A stretch of 33,276 nt of DNA from Solirubrobacter deserti (GTDB lineage: Bacteria > Actinomycetota > Thermoleophilia > Solirubrobacterales > Solirubrobacteraceae): NCBI RefSeq assembly GCF_027587175.1, contig NZ_JAPCID010000073.1:1-33276 (forward strand). Direction: 5' to 3'. Shown here in pieces: positions 1 through 7,647 of this stretch. The notes beneath the pieces are model-generated. The model was not told where the DNA came from, did no database searches, and was given only the letters and a program-made list of their open reading frames with translations. How positions within the stretch are numbered: position 1 is the stretch's first letter; each line of letters begins with the position of its first letter. A program made the position numbers and the translations under genes.

Positions 1-145
1 GACGCGAACCCGCGCCGGCCCACGCCGCGGCGGACCGACCGCCATCGCCGCGCGACCCCGCGCCGGTCGACGCTGCGCTGTCGCGCGCGGCCGCCGGCCA
101 GCCAGCCGCGCCGCGCGGCGCCCCACTGTCGTCCTCGCGGCGCAC
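1..145 (-). CDS. possible 5' end of a gene downstream of comEA (comEC candidate), partial
   Basis: On the minus strand a GTG at 145..143 lies 6 nt beyond the comEA stop, and the frame stays open to the window edge (about 48 codons). The visible residues are low-complexity Ala, Gly, Arg and Ser, so no domain can be recognised. In many bacteria comEC, the DNA-import channel, directly follows comEA, and this position fits that arrangement. The identity is inferred from position only. With G+C this high, an open frame of this length can arise by chance. Confidence 0.25.
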   Translation of the reverse strand, partial: MRREDDSGAPRGAAGWPAAARDSAASTGAGSRGDGGRSAAAWAGAGSR

Positions 146-151
146 CGGGCC

Positions 152-778
152 TCAGACGCCGACGTGGTCGCGGAGGGCGGCGAGGCGCTTCTCGCCGATG
201 CCGGAGACCTGGTCGAGCTCGTCGACGGATTTGAAGCCGCCGTTCTGCTCGCGGTAGTCGAGAATCTTCTGAGCCGTGGCGGGGCCGACGCCGTCGAGGG
301 TCTCGAGCTGCTCGAGCGTCGCGGTGTTCAGGTTCACCGGACCGGACGCCGGGGCCGCGGCGCCTGTGGCTGAGCCGGATGTGCCCGCGGGCGCGGCGGC
401 GGCGGTCTGGCCGCGGGCCGGGACGAGGATCTGGCGGCCGTCCTCGAGCTTGGCGGCGCGGTTGACGGTCGAGAGGTCGGCGCGCCGGGTCGGGCCGCCC
501 GCGCGCTCGAGGGCGTCCTCGACGCGGTCCTCGCTCGTGAGGCGGTAGACGCCGGGCTTGCGCACGGCGCCGGAGACGTCGACGACCACCGGCGTTCCCG
601 CGGCGGCGCGGCCGCCGCTCGGCGTGGCTTGGCCGGCGGCGGCGATGGTGGCGACGGCAGGCTCGGCAGCGGCGTCCGCGGTGGGGCGCGAGCGGGCCAG
701 GTACCAGGCGGCGAGGAGCGCCAGGATCAGGCCGGCGGCGACCCAGGCGGCCAGCCGGCGGGGGTCTTGGGCGGGCAT
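152..778 (-). CDS. comEA: ComEA-family helix-hairpin-helix DNA-binding competence protein
   Basis: This 208-residue protein is the membrane-anchored DNA receptor of natural transformation. It binds incoming double-stranded DNA outside the cytoplasmic membrane and hands it to the ComEC channel. Residues about 10-28 form one N-terminal membrane segment (WVAAGLILALLAAWYLA) after a short charged start. An SLBB-type domain follows (about 65-120, VSGAVRKPGVYRL...ILVPARG), then an Ala/Gly/Ser-rich linker, then a C-terminal (HhH)2 domain beginning VNLNTATLEQLETLDGVGP and ending GIGEKRLAALRDHV. The length and domain order are those of Gram-positive ComEA. It lies 117 bp downstream of leuS on the same strand, so it may be read from leuS or from its own promoter in that gap. 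The ATG start at 778 precedes the membrane segment directly. Whether this organism is naturally competent cannot be seen here. Confidence 0.9.
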   Translation of the reverse strand: MPAQDPRRLAAWVAAGLILALLAAWYLARSRPTADAAAEPAVATIAAAGQATPSGGRAAAGTPVVVDVSGAVRKPGVYRLTSEDRVEDALERAGGPTRRADLSTVNRAAKLEDGRQILVPARGQTAAAAPAGTSGSATGAAAPASGPVNLNTATLEQLETLDGVGPATAQKILDYREQNGGFKSVDELDQVSGIGEKRLAALRDHVGV

Positions 779-895
779 GCCGGCAACTTAGGTGGCAGGT
801 CGTCACGGATCAGCACGTGCTTTGCACCAAAACACGCGCGACTTTGCCAATTAAGACGCGCGGCACCCCAAGACGGCGCCGCGCGGCCGCAGACT

Positions 896-3346
896 TCAGC
901 GCACCACGAAGTTCACGAGCTTCGAGGGGACCACGATGACCTTCACGAGCTGCTTGCCATCGATATGAGCCACGACGTTCGGTCGCTCGCGCGCGAGTGC
1001 CTCCAGCTCCTCGCGGGTCGCGTTCGTCGGGGCCTCCACGCGGTCGCGCAGCTTGCCGTTGACCTGCACGACGACCTCGACGACGTCCTGCTCGAGCAGC
1101 GACAGGTCGGCGTCCGGCCACGGCGTCTCCCACACGCGGTCGCCCGTGAGCAGCTCGTACACCTCCGCGGCCGTGTGCGGCGCGAACGGGAAGATCAGCG
1201 AGGCCGCCGTGGCGGTCGCGAAGTGCAGCGTGCCCGAGCTGACGCTCTCGCGCCGGCGGTAGGCCTCGTTGATGAGCTCCATCACGGCCGCGATCGCGGT
1301 GTTGAACGCGAAGCGGCCGGCCATGTCGTTGGTGACCTTGTCGATCGCCCAGTGCGCCTTGCGCATCAGCGCCAGGTCGTCGCCCTCGGGCGCCTCCAGC
1401 GGGCCCAGCAGCGCCTGCTGGCCCGTCTGCTCGGCCACGTCCTCCCCCAGGCGCCACAGGCGCGCGAGGAAGCGGTGCACGCCCTCGACGCCCTCGTCGT
1501 TCCAGTCGGCGTCCTGGTCGGGCGGGCCGATGAAGAGGATGTACGAGCGCGCGGTGTCGGCCCCGTAGCGCTCGACGTACGGCGCCGGGCTGATCATGTT
1601 GCCCTTGGACTTGGACATCTTCGCGCCGTCGCGCGTGATCATCCCCTGCGTGAAGAGCGCCTTGAAGGGCTCTTGCGCCTCCATCAGGCCGAGGTCGGCC
1701 AGCGCCTTCACGAAGAAGCGCGCGTACATCAGGTGCAGGATCGCGTGCTCGACACCGCCGACGTACTGGTCGACCGGCATCCAGCTGTCGAGGACCTTCT
1801 TGTCCCACGCCGCGTCGTCGTTGTTGGCGTCGCAGTAGCGCAGGTAGTACCAGGACGAATCGACGAACGTGTCCATCGTGTCGGTCTCGCGGCGCGCGGG
1901 CCCGCCGCACACCGGGCAGGTCGTGTTGACCCAGTCCTCGGCCGCGGCCAGCGGGGACTTGCCCTGCGGCGCGTAGTCCTGGATGTCGGGCAGTTCGACC
2001 GGCAGCTGGTCGTCGGGCACGGGCACCATGCCGTGCTCGTCGCAATAGACGATCGGGATCGGGCAGCCCCAGTAGCGCTGGCGGGACAGCAGCCAGTCGC
2101 GCAGGCGGTAGTTGATCGAGCGGTGGCCCTTGCCCTCGCGGTCGAGCCAGTCGACGATCTTCTCCAGCGCCTCGCGGTTGTGCATCCCGTCGAACTCGGG
2201 CGCGGAGTTGACCAGCGTGCCGTTGCCGGGGTACGGCAGCTCCGCGCCTCCCTCGACGACGCGGCGGATCGGCAGGTCGAACTCGGTCGCGAAGTCGAAG
2301 TCGCGCTCGTCGTGGCCCGGGACGGCCATGATCGCGCCCGTGCCGTACTCCATCAGCACGTAGTCGGCGACGTACATCGGGATGCGCTCACCGTTGACCG
2401 GGTTGATGACGCTGCGGCCGAGCGCCACGCCGGTCTTCTTGCGCTCGGTGTCCGCGCGCTCCTCCTTGGACTCCGTCAGCACCGTGTTGACGTAGTCGCG
2501 CACCGCCTGCTCGTGCTCGGTGCCGGCGGCCAGGCGCAGCACGTCCGGGTGCTCGGGCGCCATGACGAAGAACGTCGCGCCGAACAGCGTGTCCGGGCGG
2601 GTGGTGAAGACGGGGTACTCGCGGCCGGAGTCAGGCTCGGTGAACGTCACCTCAGCGCCCTCGGAGCGGCCGATCCAGTTGCGCTGCATCGTGACCACGT
2701 GGCCCGGCCAGTCGATCGTCTCCAGATCGTCCAGCAGGCGGTCGGCGTAGTCGGTGATGCGGAAGAACCACTGCTCGAGCTGGCGCAGCTCGACGGCCGT
2801 GCCGCAGCGCTCGCAATGCCCGTCGATGACCTGCTCGTTGGCGAGCACGGTCGCGTCCTTCGGGCACCAGTTGACCGCGGCCTCCTTGCGATAGGCCAGC
2901 CCGCGCTCGAACAGCTTCAGGAAGATCCACTGGGTCCAGCGGTAGTAGCGCGGCTCGTGCGTGCCGAACTCGCGCGACCAGTCGATCGAGATGCCCCAGG
3001 ACCGGAACTGGCGCTGGAAGGAGGCGATCGACTCCTCCGTCGCCTCGCGCGGGTGCTTGCCGGTCTTGATCGCGTTGTTCTCCGCCGGCAGCCCGAACGC
3101 GTCGTAGCCCATCGGGTGCAGGACCCGCATGCCGTTGCGACGCCGGAAGTGGGCGACCGCGTCACCGACGCTGTAGTTCTTCAGGTGCCCCATGTGGGGC
3201 TCGCCCGACGGGTACGGCAGCATTTCGAGCACGTACGAGCGCGGCGCCCCATCGGCGTCGTTCGGAACTTCCCAAGTGCGCTCCCGCTCCCAGATCTGCT
3301 GCCACTTGCGCTCGATCTCGTGCGGCTCGTAACGGTGCTCGGCCAT
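896..3346 (-). CDS. leuS: leucyl-tRNA synthetase
   Basis: This 816-residue cytoplasmic class I aminoacyl-tRNA synthetase charges tRNA-Leu with leucine using ATP. The HIGH motif appears as HMGH at residues 51-54 (PYPSGEPHMGHLKNYSVGD). The KMSKS loop is at about 576-580 (GAKMSKSKGNMI). Paired cysteines typical of the zinc-binding insertion are visible (WCPKDATVLANEQVIDGHC, ERC). The CP1 editing domain, which hydrolyses mischarged tRNA, lies between the two catalytic halves (TFTEPDSGREYPVFTTRPDTLFG). The C-terminus ends with the usual LeuS-specific domain (VNGKLRDRVEAP...KLVNFVV). The length is normal for a bacterial LeuRS. The start is the ATG at 3346, which gives the standard N-terminus YEPHEIERKWQQIW, although no clear Shine-Dalgarno sequence precedes it. 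A plus-strand tRNA gene starts about 90 bp upstream, so the promoter must lie in that short gap. Confidence 0.98.
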   Translation of the reverse strand: MAEHRYEPHEIERKWQQIWERERTWEVPNDADGAPRSYVLEMLPYPSGEPHMGHLKNYSVGDAVAHFRRRNGMRVLHPMGYDAFGLPAENNAIKTGKHPREATEESIASFQRQFRSWGISIDWSREFGTHEPRYYRWTQWIFLKLFERGLAYRKEAAVNWCPKDATVLANEQVIDGHCERCGTAVELRQLEQWFFRITDYADRLLDDLETIDWPGHVVTMQRNWIGRSEGAEVTFTEPDSGREYPVFTTRPDTLFGATFFVMAPEHPDVLRLAAGTEHEQAVRDYVNTVLTESKEERADTERKKTGVALGRSVINPVNGERIPMYVADYVLMEYGTGAIMAVPGHDERDFDFATEFDLPIRRVVEGGAELPYPGNGTLVNSAPEFDGMHNREALEKIVDWLDREGKGHRSINYRLRDWLLSRQRYWGCPIPIVYCDEHGMVPVPDDQLPVELPDIQDYAPQGKSPLAAAEDWVNTTCPVCGGPARRETDTMDTFVDSSWYYLRYCDANNDDAAWDKKVLDSWMPVDQYVGGVEHAILHLMYARFFVKALADLGLMEAQEPFKALFTQGMITRDGAKMSKSKGNMISPAPYVERYGADTARSYILFIGPPDQDADWNDEGVEGVHRFLARLWRLGEDVAEQTGQQALLGPLEAPEGDDLALMRKAHWAIDKVTNDMAGRFAFNTAIAAVMELINEAYRRRESVSSGTLHFATATAASLIFPFAPHTAAEVYELLTGDRVWETPWPDADLSLLEQDVVEVVVQVNGKLRDRVEAPTNATREELEALARERPNVVAHIDGKQLVKVIVVPSKLVNFVVR

Positions 3347-3436
3347 GAGGCGCGGAGGTTAGCGCCCGGACGCACCCGTTCTCCGTGGCGCGCCGCGGAT
3401 TCGCTCGCTAAAGTGTTGTCCGGCAACCAGCTGCAT

Positions 3437-3509
3437 GGGGCTATAGCTCAGCTGGGAGAGCGCATGACTGGCAGTCATGAGGTCGCCGGTTCGATCCCGG
3501 CTAGCTCCA
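3437..3509 (+). tRNA. tRNA-Ala (anticodon GGC)
   Basis: The 73-nt cloverleaf can be drawn by hand. The acceptor stem GGGGCTA pairs with TAGCTCC, the D-arm carries the AGCTCAGCTGGGAGAGC signature, and the anticodon stem CATGA/TCATG closes the loop CTGGCAG with anticodon GGC. The T-arm contains GGTTCGATCC, and the discriminator base is A. The 3' CCA is not encoded and must be added by a nucleotidyltransferase. It reads GCC (and GCU) alanine codons, heavily used in this G+C-rich genome. A hairpin terminator follows within 10 bp, so it is probably a single-gene transcript. Confidence 0.97.
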
Positions 3510-3515
3510 CTGAAA

Positions 3516-3546
3516 CGAAGGGCCGTCCGATCCGGGCGGCCCTTCG
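3516..3546 (+). terminator. hairpin terminator after tRNA-Ala
   Basis: CGAAGGGCCG and CGGCCCTTCG form a perfect 10-bp stem around an 11-nt loop, starting 7 nt after the tRNA. The right arm is followed by TGTTT, a weak T-tract. Position and shape fit an intrinsic terminator for the tRNA. Confidence 0.75.
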
Positions 3547-3579
3547 TGTTTCCCGGGCGCGATTGGCGTGACGGGCCTC

Positions 3580-3628
3580 GGGGTGCCCAACGCTGGTCCC
3601 GCTGAGCGCAACTCACGTTGGGCACCCC
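3580..3628. repeat. 13-bp perfect inverted repeat between tRNA-Ala and the DUF559 gene
   Basis: GGGGTGCCCAACG (3580-3592) and its exact complement CGTTGGGCACCCC (3616-3628) flank a 23-nt centre. The element lies between the tRNA terminator and the chosen start of the next gene. It could be a second terminator, an RNA hairpin in the leader, or a small palindromic repeat of the REP/MITE kind. The sequence alone does not decide. Confidence 0.6.
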
Positions 3629-3636
3629 TGTCCAGC

Positions 3637-4473
3637 GTGGCGAATGCTCAGCACGGGATCGTTCGCGGGGCGCAATTGCGAGCGCTCGGGTGGTCGAACA
3701 GCGCGATCTCGCGCAGCCGCGTGCTCCATCGGCTGTACCGCGACGTCTACGCGGTCGGCCACACCGCGCTCTCACGCGAGGCGCGCTGGCTCGCGGCCGT
3801 GTTCGCTGCCGGCGAAGGCGCAGCGCTGTGCCGACGGTCTGCCGTTGCGCTCCTCGCGCTCGACCGCTGGGCGCCCAACGTGCCGGAGGTGCTCGTGCCG
3901 CGCCCACATCGCGCCATCACCGGCATCAAGCTCCACACCGCGCGGCGTCTGGACTCGCGTGACGTCACGACGGTCGACGGCATCCCGGTGACCAACGTGC
4001 CGCGGGTGTTCGTCGACCTCAGCGACGGCTCATCCCCGAGGAGCTCACGCGCTACATCCACGAGGCCGTTCCGCGGCATCCTCGATCTCGGCGCGATCCG
4101 GCGGGCGATGGCGCGGGCGACCGGGCACCGCCACCTCGACGTGCTCGAGTGCGCCATCGACGACTGGCTCGCCGGAAGCGCCGGTGTCCGCAGCCGCGGC
4201 GAGCTCGCGTTCCGGCGCGCGGTGGCCGCGGCCGGGCTCCCGCGACCGGACACCAACCGCAAGTTCCTCGGCGTCGAGGTGGACTTTCACTGGCCCGACC
4301 TCGACCTGGTGATCGAGCTCGACGGGCCGGGCCACCTGCGGCCGCCGTCCCGTGCCGAGGACGCCCGGCGCGACGCGCACCTGGCCGGGATGGGCTATCG
4401 GGTCGTGCGGTGCCGGACGCCGGAAGCGGCGATCGCCGCCCTCGCGGACGCCTTCAGGCGGAGCGAGGCGTGA
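3637..4473 (+). CDS. AbiEi-type winged-helix N-terminus plus DUF559 (Vsr-like) nuclease-like domain protein, with probable compensating frameshifts
   Basis: This 278-residue protein belongs to an actinobacterial family combining an N-terminal AbiEi-antitoxin-like HTH (QHGIVRGAQLRALGWSNSAISRS...LYRDVYAVG) with a C-terminal DUF559 region related to very-short-patch-repair endonucleases. The C-terminal core is visible as EVDFHWPDLDLVIELDG, then H, and RRDAHLAGMGYRVVR; its acidic residues match the PD-(D/E)XK-like pattern. The family's cellular role is not established. I chose the GTG at 3637 because the AbiEi domain normally begins just before QHG. An in-frame GTG at 3568 would add 23 residues encoded across an inverted repeat. 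Residues 131-144 (4027-4068) do not look like the family. The frame shifted by one base there reads LIPEELTRYIHEA, as expected before FRGILDLGAIRRAM, so a base seems lost near 4027 and another gained near 4068. The product may still fold. The stop overlaps the next gene's GTG. Confidence 0.75.
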   Translation: MANAQHGIVRGAQLRALGWSNSAISRSRVLHRLYRDVYAVGHTALSREARWLAAVFAAGEGAALCRRSAVALLALDRWAPNVPEVLVPRPHRAITGIKLHTARRLDSRDVTTVDGIPVTNVPRVFVDLSDGSSPRSSRATSTRPFRGILDLGAIRRAMARATGHRHLDVLECAIDDWLAGSAGVRSRGELAFRRAVAAAGLPRPDTNRKFLGVEVDFHWPDLDLVIELDGPGHLRPPSRAEDARRDAHLAGMGYRVVRCRTPEAAIAALADAFRRSEA

Positions 4474-5297
4474 GGGTCCGGAAGTCGGGTACTTGGTCGC
4501 TCATGCTCCGGATTGCTGCAACGCTCAGACGACCTGGTGGTCTCGCGAAGACCGTGGGATTGGCGTGTGTGATCGGCGGCATCGCGGCCGCCCCGGCACA
4601 GGCGGAGCGGGTCGCGACGGAGTTCACCGCGTCCGCGGGCACGTACACGTCGATCGGGCAGGACATCGCGTTCCCGCGCGCGGGGAGCGGGTTCCGCTGG
4701 CGGGTGGCCAACAGCCTGCGCGTCAACGGTCAGCGGTCCCCGTACCGGTGGTACGTCGATCTGGGAATCGGGCCCGACGGGCAGCGGACGCTCGACTTCG
4801 AGCTGCGGGTCTCGGAGGGAGAGGGCGCTGCGCCCACGGTCGCCGCCACTCCGGCGGCCGGCCGTTGCTCCACGGGTCTGGGCGGCGAGGGCGGCAGCGA
4901 TCCGACCGCGTACTGCGTCGTCCCGTTCCCGAGCGCGATCGGCGGGAAGACGCTGCGCGTCGTCGTCCGCAGCCTCACCCCGACCAGCACGACCGGATCG
5001 ACGTGGCAGGCGTACGCGGAGATCAAGGGCGGTGCCCGCTACGAGCTCGGGTCACTGCGGATGCCTGCGGCCGGCGCCGGGACGGTCGACACGACGGTGA
5101 GCAACTTCACCGAGGACTGGAACGTCTACGGGACGTGTCCCGCCGCGCGCGTCGAGGCGGTCTACCGCCCGCCGACGTTCCGGCGCGCGGACGGCACGGC
5201 GACGGCCGGCGCGCTCAACGCCCTGCGCGGGAAGACGTGCGCGGCCTCGCAGGTCGGCCCGTTCATGGACGGCGCGTACCACCGGCTCGGCAACTGA
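4470..5297 (+). CDS. secreted protein of unknown function
   Basis: I do not recognise this 275-residue protein. An N-terminal signal peptide is clear: a basic start, a hydrophobic run (TVGLACVIGGIAAA), then PAQA, a typical signal peptidase I site. The mature part of about 230 residues is rich in Thr, Gly, Val and Ser and looks beta-rich. It has four cysteines (RCSTG, AYCVV, GTCPA, KTCAA), which could form two disulfides outside the cell. I chose the GTG at 4470 because it overlaps the preceding stop (GTGA), suggesting translational coupling. An ATG at 4503 would give 264 residues with the same signal peptide. Third codon positions are strongly G/C, supporting real coding. The gene converges on rsfS with only 15 bp between stops. 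Confidence 0.7.
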   Translation: MRVRKSGTWSLMLRIAATLRRPGGLAKTVGLACVIGGIAAAPAQAERVATEFTASAGTYTSIGQDIAFPRAGSGFRWRVANSLRVNGQRSPYRWYVDLGIGPDGQRTLDFELRVSEGEGAAPTVAATPAAGRCSTGLGGEGGSDPTAYCVVPFPSAIGGKTLRVVVRSLTPTSTTGSTWQAYAEIKGGARYELGSLRMPAAGAGTVDTTVSNFTEDWNVYGTCPAARVEAVYRPPTFRRADGTATAGALNALRGKTCAASQVGPFMDGAYHRLGN

Positions 5298-5312
5298 GCC
5301 GGTCCGGCCGCG

Positions 5313-5684
5313 CTACTCGACGACGCGCTTGGGTGCTTCGCCCCAGAGCTGCTCGAGGCGGTAGTACTCGCGCGCCTCGGCGGTGAAGACGTGGACGATC
5401 ACGTCCAGGTAGTCCATGAGGATCCAGCGGGACTCGCTCAGGCCCTCGACCCGCCGCGGGAGCAGGCCGTGGTCCTTCTTCATGTTCTCGTGGATGCGGT
5501 CGTGGATGGCCTTGACCTGGCGGTCGGAGCCGCCGGTGGCGATCACGAAGTAGTCCGTGTAGCCGAGCACGCCGCGCAGGTCGAGCTCGACGATGTCCTG
5601 AGCCTTGACGTCCGAGGCGTAGCCCGAGACGAGCCCGGCGAGCTCGGACGGCTCGATCGGCGCGGACGCGCGGGGTGCGGTCAT
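5313..5684 (-). CDS. rsfS: ribosome silencing factor RsfS (Iojap/YbeB family)
   Basis: This 123-residue cytoplasmic protein binds ribosomal protein uL14 on the large subunit and blocks joining to the small subunit, lowering translation in stationary phase or starvation. The family signature is visible: DVKAQDIVELDLRGVLGYTDYFVIATG, then SDRQVKAIHDRIHE, and near the end RWILMDYLDVIVHVFTAEAREYY with LEQLWG. The length is normal. Its ATG at 5684 overlaps the nadD stop as ATGA, so it is translationally coupled to nadD in the proA-nadD-rsfS operon, the usual neighbourhood of this gene. Confidence 0.96.
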   Translation of the reverse strand: MTAPRASAPIEPSELAGLVSGYASDVKAQDIVELDLRGVLGYTDYFVIATGGSDRQVKAIHDRIHENMKKDHGLLPRRVEGLSESRWILMDYLDVIVHVFTAEAREYYRLEQLWGEAPKRVVE

Positions 5685-6274
5685 GCGTACAACCCTTCGG
5701 CGGCGATGAACTCGGCCACGGAGTCGGGGACGAGGTAACGGATCGGACGGCCGGCCGCGACGCGTTGGCGGATGGCCGAGGAGGAGATGTCGAGACGAGG
5801 CATGTCGAAGAAGCGGATCTGGTCGACGCCGGCGAGGCCGGCGAGGTGCTCCACGATGTCGCCGCGGCGGATGCCCGAACGCTCGGCCACACCCAGGGTG
5901 GCCAGGGACAGGACGGCCTCAGGCTCGTGCCACGTGGGCAGCGAGTAGGCCATGTCGCCTCCCATGATGAACGTCAGGTCGTCCGCCGGACTGGACTCAT
6001 GCAGCCGTTGCAGCGTATCGACCGTGTAGGACCGACCGGCGACGTCGGCGTCCACCCGTGACACCCAGAAGCGCGAGTCGCCCGCTGTGGCGCGACGCGT
6101 GAGCTCGACGCGCGCCTCCACTCCCGGGTCGGAGTCGATCTCCTTGTGTGGCGGCTGGTTGACGGGCACGAACGCGACCTCGTCGAGCTCGAGCTGATCG
6201 ATCGCCTCCGCGGCGCACACCAGGTGGCCGATGTGCGGCGGGTTGAACGTCCCGCCGAGCAGCCCGAGCCTCAA
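5681..6274 (-). CDS. nadD: nicotinate-nucleotide adenylyltransferase
   Basis: This 197-residue enzyme adenylates nicotinate mononucleotide to nicotinate adenine dinucleotide in NAD biosynthesis. The nucleotidyltransferase motif GGTFNPPHIGH stands near the N-terminus, and the second motif is ISSSAIRQRVA near the C-terminus. Other family blocks are FVPVNQPPHK and DLTFIMGGDMAYSLPTWHEPE. The open frame runs far upstream within proA, but homologues start at MRLGLLGG. I therefore place the start at the TTG at 6274, whose last two bases overlap the proA stop (TTGA). The gene ends in an ATGA overlap with rsfS. proA-nadD-rsfS is thus a three-gene coupled unit. Confidence 0.95.
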   Translation of the reverse strand: MRLGLLGGTFNPPHIGHLVCAAEAIDQLELDEVAFVPVNQPPHKEIDSDPGVEARVELTRRATAGDSRFWVSRVDADVAGRSYTVDTLQRLHESSPADDLTFIMGGDMAYSLPTWHEPEAVLSLATLGVAERSGIRRGDIVEHLAGLAGVDQIRFFDMPRLDISSSAIRQRVAAGRPIRYLVPDSVAEFIAAEGLYA

Positions 6275-7527
6275 GCGCGAACTTGCCCGTCGCCTTCGAC
6301 GAGGTAGCGCGTCGAGCACAGCTCCCGCAGCCCGATCGGCCCGCGCGCGTGCAGCTTCTGGGTCGAGTTGCCGATCTCGGCGCCCATCCCGAACTCGCCG
6401 CCGTCCGTGAACCGCGTGCTGGCGTTCACGTAGATGCAGGCGCTGTCGATCCCGAGCTGGAACGCCCGCGCCGCCGAGCGATCGTTGGTGACGATCGCCT
6501 CGGAATGGCCAGAGCCGTACTCGTTGACGTGGTCGATCGCCTCCTCGACGGAGTCCACGACCTTCACCGCCAGGATCAGCGCGAGGAACTCCTCGCCCCA
6601 GTCCGACTCCACGGCCGCGTTCACGGACGGATCGACCGTGCGCACGCGCTCGTCCCCGCGCAGCTCGACGCCCTCGGCCCGCAGCGCGGCGATCGCGCCA
6701 GGCAGGAACCGGTCGGCCACGTCCGAGTGCACGAGCAGCGTCTCGGCCGAGTTGCACGTGCCGGGGCGCTGGACCTTGGCGTTGACGATGATCCGCTCGG
6801 CGGCCGCGAGATCGGCCGACGCGTCGACGTAGACGTGGCAGTTGCCGGCCGCGGCGTAGATGACCGGGACCTTCGCCACCGCGCTGATCGCCTTCTTGAG
6901 GCCCTCGCCGCCGCGCGGGATGATCAGGTCGACGATGCCCTCCAGCTGGGCGAGCTCGGTCAGCGCCTCGCGGTCGCCGCCGACGAGCCCGATCGAGCCG
7001 GCCGGGAGCTCGGACGCCGCTTCGGCCGCGATCCGCGCCAGCACCGCGTTCGAATGCGCCGCGGAGGACGAGCCGCGCAGCAGCACGGCGTTGCCCGACT
7101 TCAGCGCGAGCGCGGCCGCGTCGATCGTCACGTTCGGGCGCGCCTCGTACACGACCGCCACCACGCCGAGCGGGACTCGAACCTTGCGCACCTCGAGCCC
7201 GTTCGCCAGGCGCCCGCCGTCCACGACCTCGCCGACCGGGTCGGGTAGCGCCGCGATCGCCCGCGCGCCGGCGGCGATCGAGCGCACCCGCGCGTCGGTC
7301 AACGCCAGCCGGTCCATCAGCGCGTCGGACAGCCCGTTCTCGCGCCCGGCCTCGAGATCGCGCGCGTTGGCCTCGAGGATCTCGGGGATGCGCGCCTCGA
7401 GCGCGTCGGCGATCGCGTGCAGCGCCGCGTCCTTGGTCGCCGACGGCACGGTCGCGAGCTTCCGCGCCGCGGCCTTCGCGGCCAGGGCAAGGTCAAGAAC
7501 AGAGGTCGAGGGGAGCGTCGCGGCCAT
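6271..7527 (-). CDS. proA: gamma-glutamyl phosphate reductase (glutamate-5-semialdehyde dehydrogenase)
   Basis: This 418-residue cytoplasmic enzyme reduces gamma-glutamyl phosphate to glutamate-5-semialdehyde with NADPH, the second step of proline synthesis. The aldehyde dehydrogenase-fold catalytic cysteine is Cys258 in RPGTCNSAETLL. Further family blocks are PLGVVAVVYEARPNVT, SGNAVLLRGSS, DLIIPRGGEGL, and near the end STRFTDGGEFGMGAEIGNS and KLHARGPIGL. The length is normal. Its partner proB is not adjacent: guaD, on the opposite strand, lies between them. proA therefore needs its own promoter in the 120-bp gap shared with guaD. The ATG at 7527 gives the expected N-terminus. Confidence 0.98.
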   Translation of the reverse strand: MAATLPSTSVLDLALAAKAAARKLATVPSATKDAALHAIADALEARIPEILEANARDLEAGRENGLSDALMDRLALTDARVRSIAAGARAIAALPDPVGEVVDGGRLANGLEVRKVRVPLGVVAVVYEARPNVTIDAAALALKSGNAVLLRGSSSAAHSNAVLARIAAEAASELPAGSIGLVGGDREALTELAQLEGIVDLIIPRGGEGLKKAISAVAKVPVIYAAAGNCHVYVDASADLAAAERIIVNAKVQRPGTCNSAETLLVHSDVADRFLPGAIAALRAEGVELRGDERVRTVDPSVNAAVESDWGEEFLALILAVKVVDSVEEAIDHVNEYGSGHSEAIVTNDRSAARAFQLGIDSACIYVNASTRFTDGGEFGMGAEIGNSTQKLHARGPIGLRELCSTRYLVEGDGQVRA

Positions 7528-7647
7528 GCGCGCAGTCTAGGGGCCGCACACGCGCGGGGCGAGAGCGCGGCGGCGACGCGGACGGCGCGTGGCGTGGCGC
7601 CGCGGCGCGGTCGACGCGTCAGCCGGAGGCGCCCGTAGGCTGCAACC

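Noticed and set aside
812-821. Palindrome AGCACGTGCT upstream of comEA as an operator
   Set aside because: It is short, no partner site or regulator is visible, and it may be chance. I did not list it as a feature.
629-3571. Open frame of 980 codons on the plus strand opposite leuS
   Set aside because: It is a shadow of leuS: the sequence is His/Arg/Val/Leu-rich without domains, and it arises from high G+C at third positions. leuS itself has all catalytic motifs.
3359-3907. Minus-strand open frame containing SRDRTGDL and ALSQLSYSP
   Set aside because: This is the antisense translation of the tRNA-Ala gene, a well-known spurious protein pattern in databases. It also overlaps the DUF559 gene.
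3568-4473. Type IV toxin-antitoxin system based on the AbiEi-like N-terminus
   Set aside because: No AbiEii nucleotidyltransferase toxin gene is adjacent. In this family the AbiEi-like domain is fused to DUF559, so a toxin-antitoxin call is not supported.
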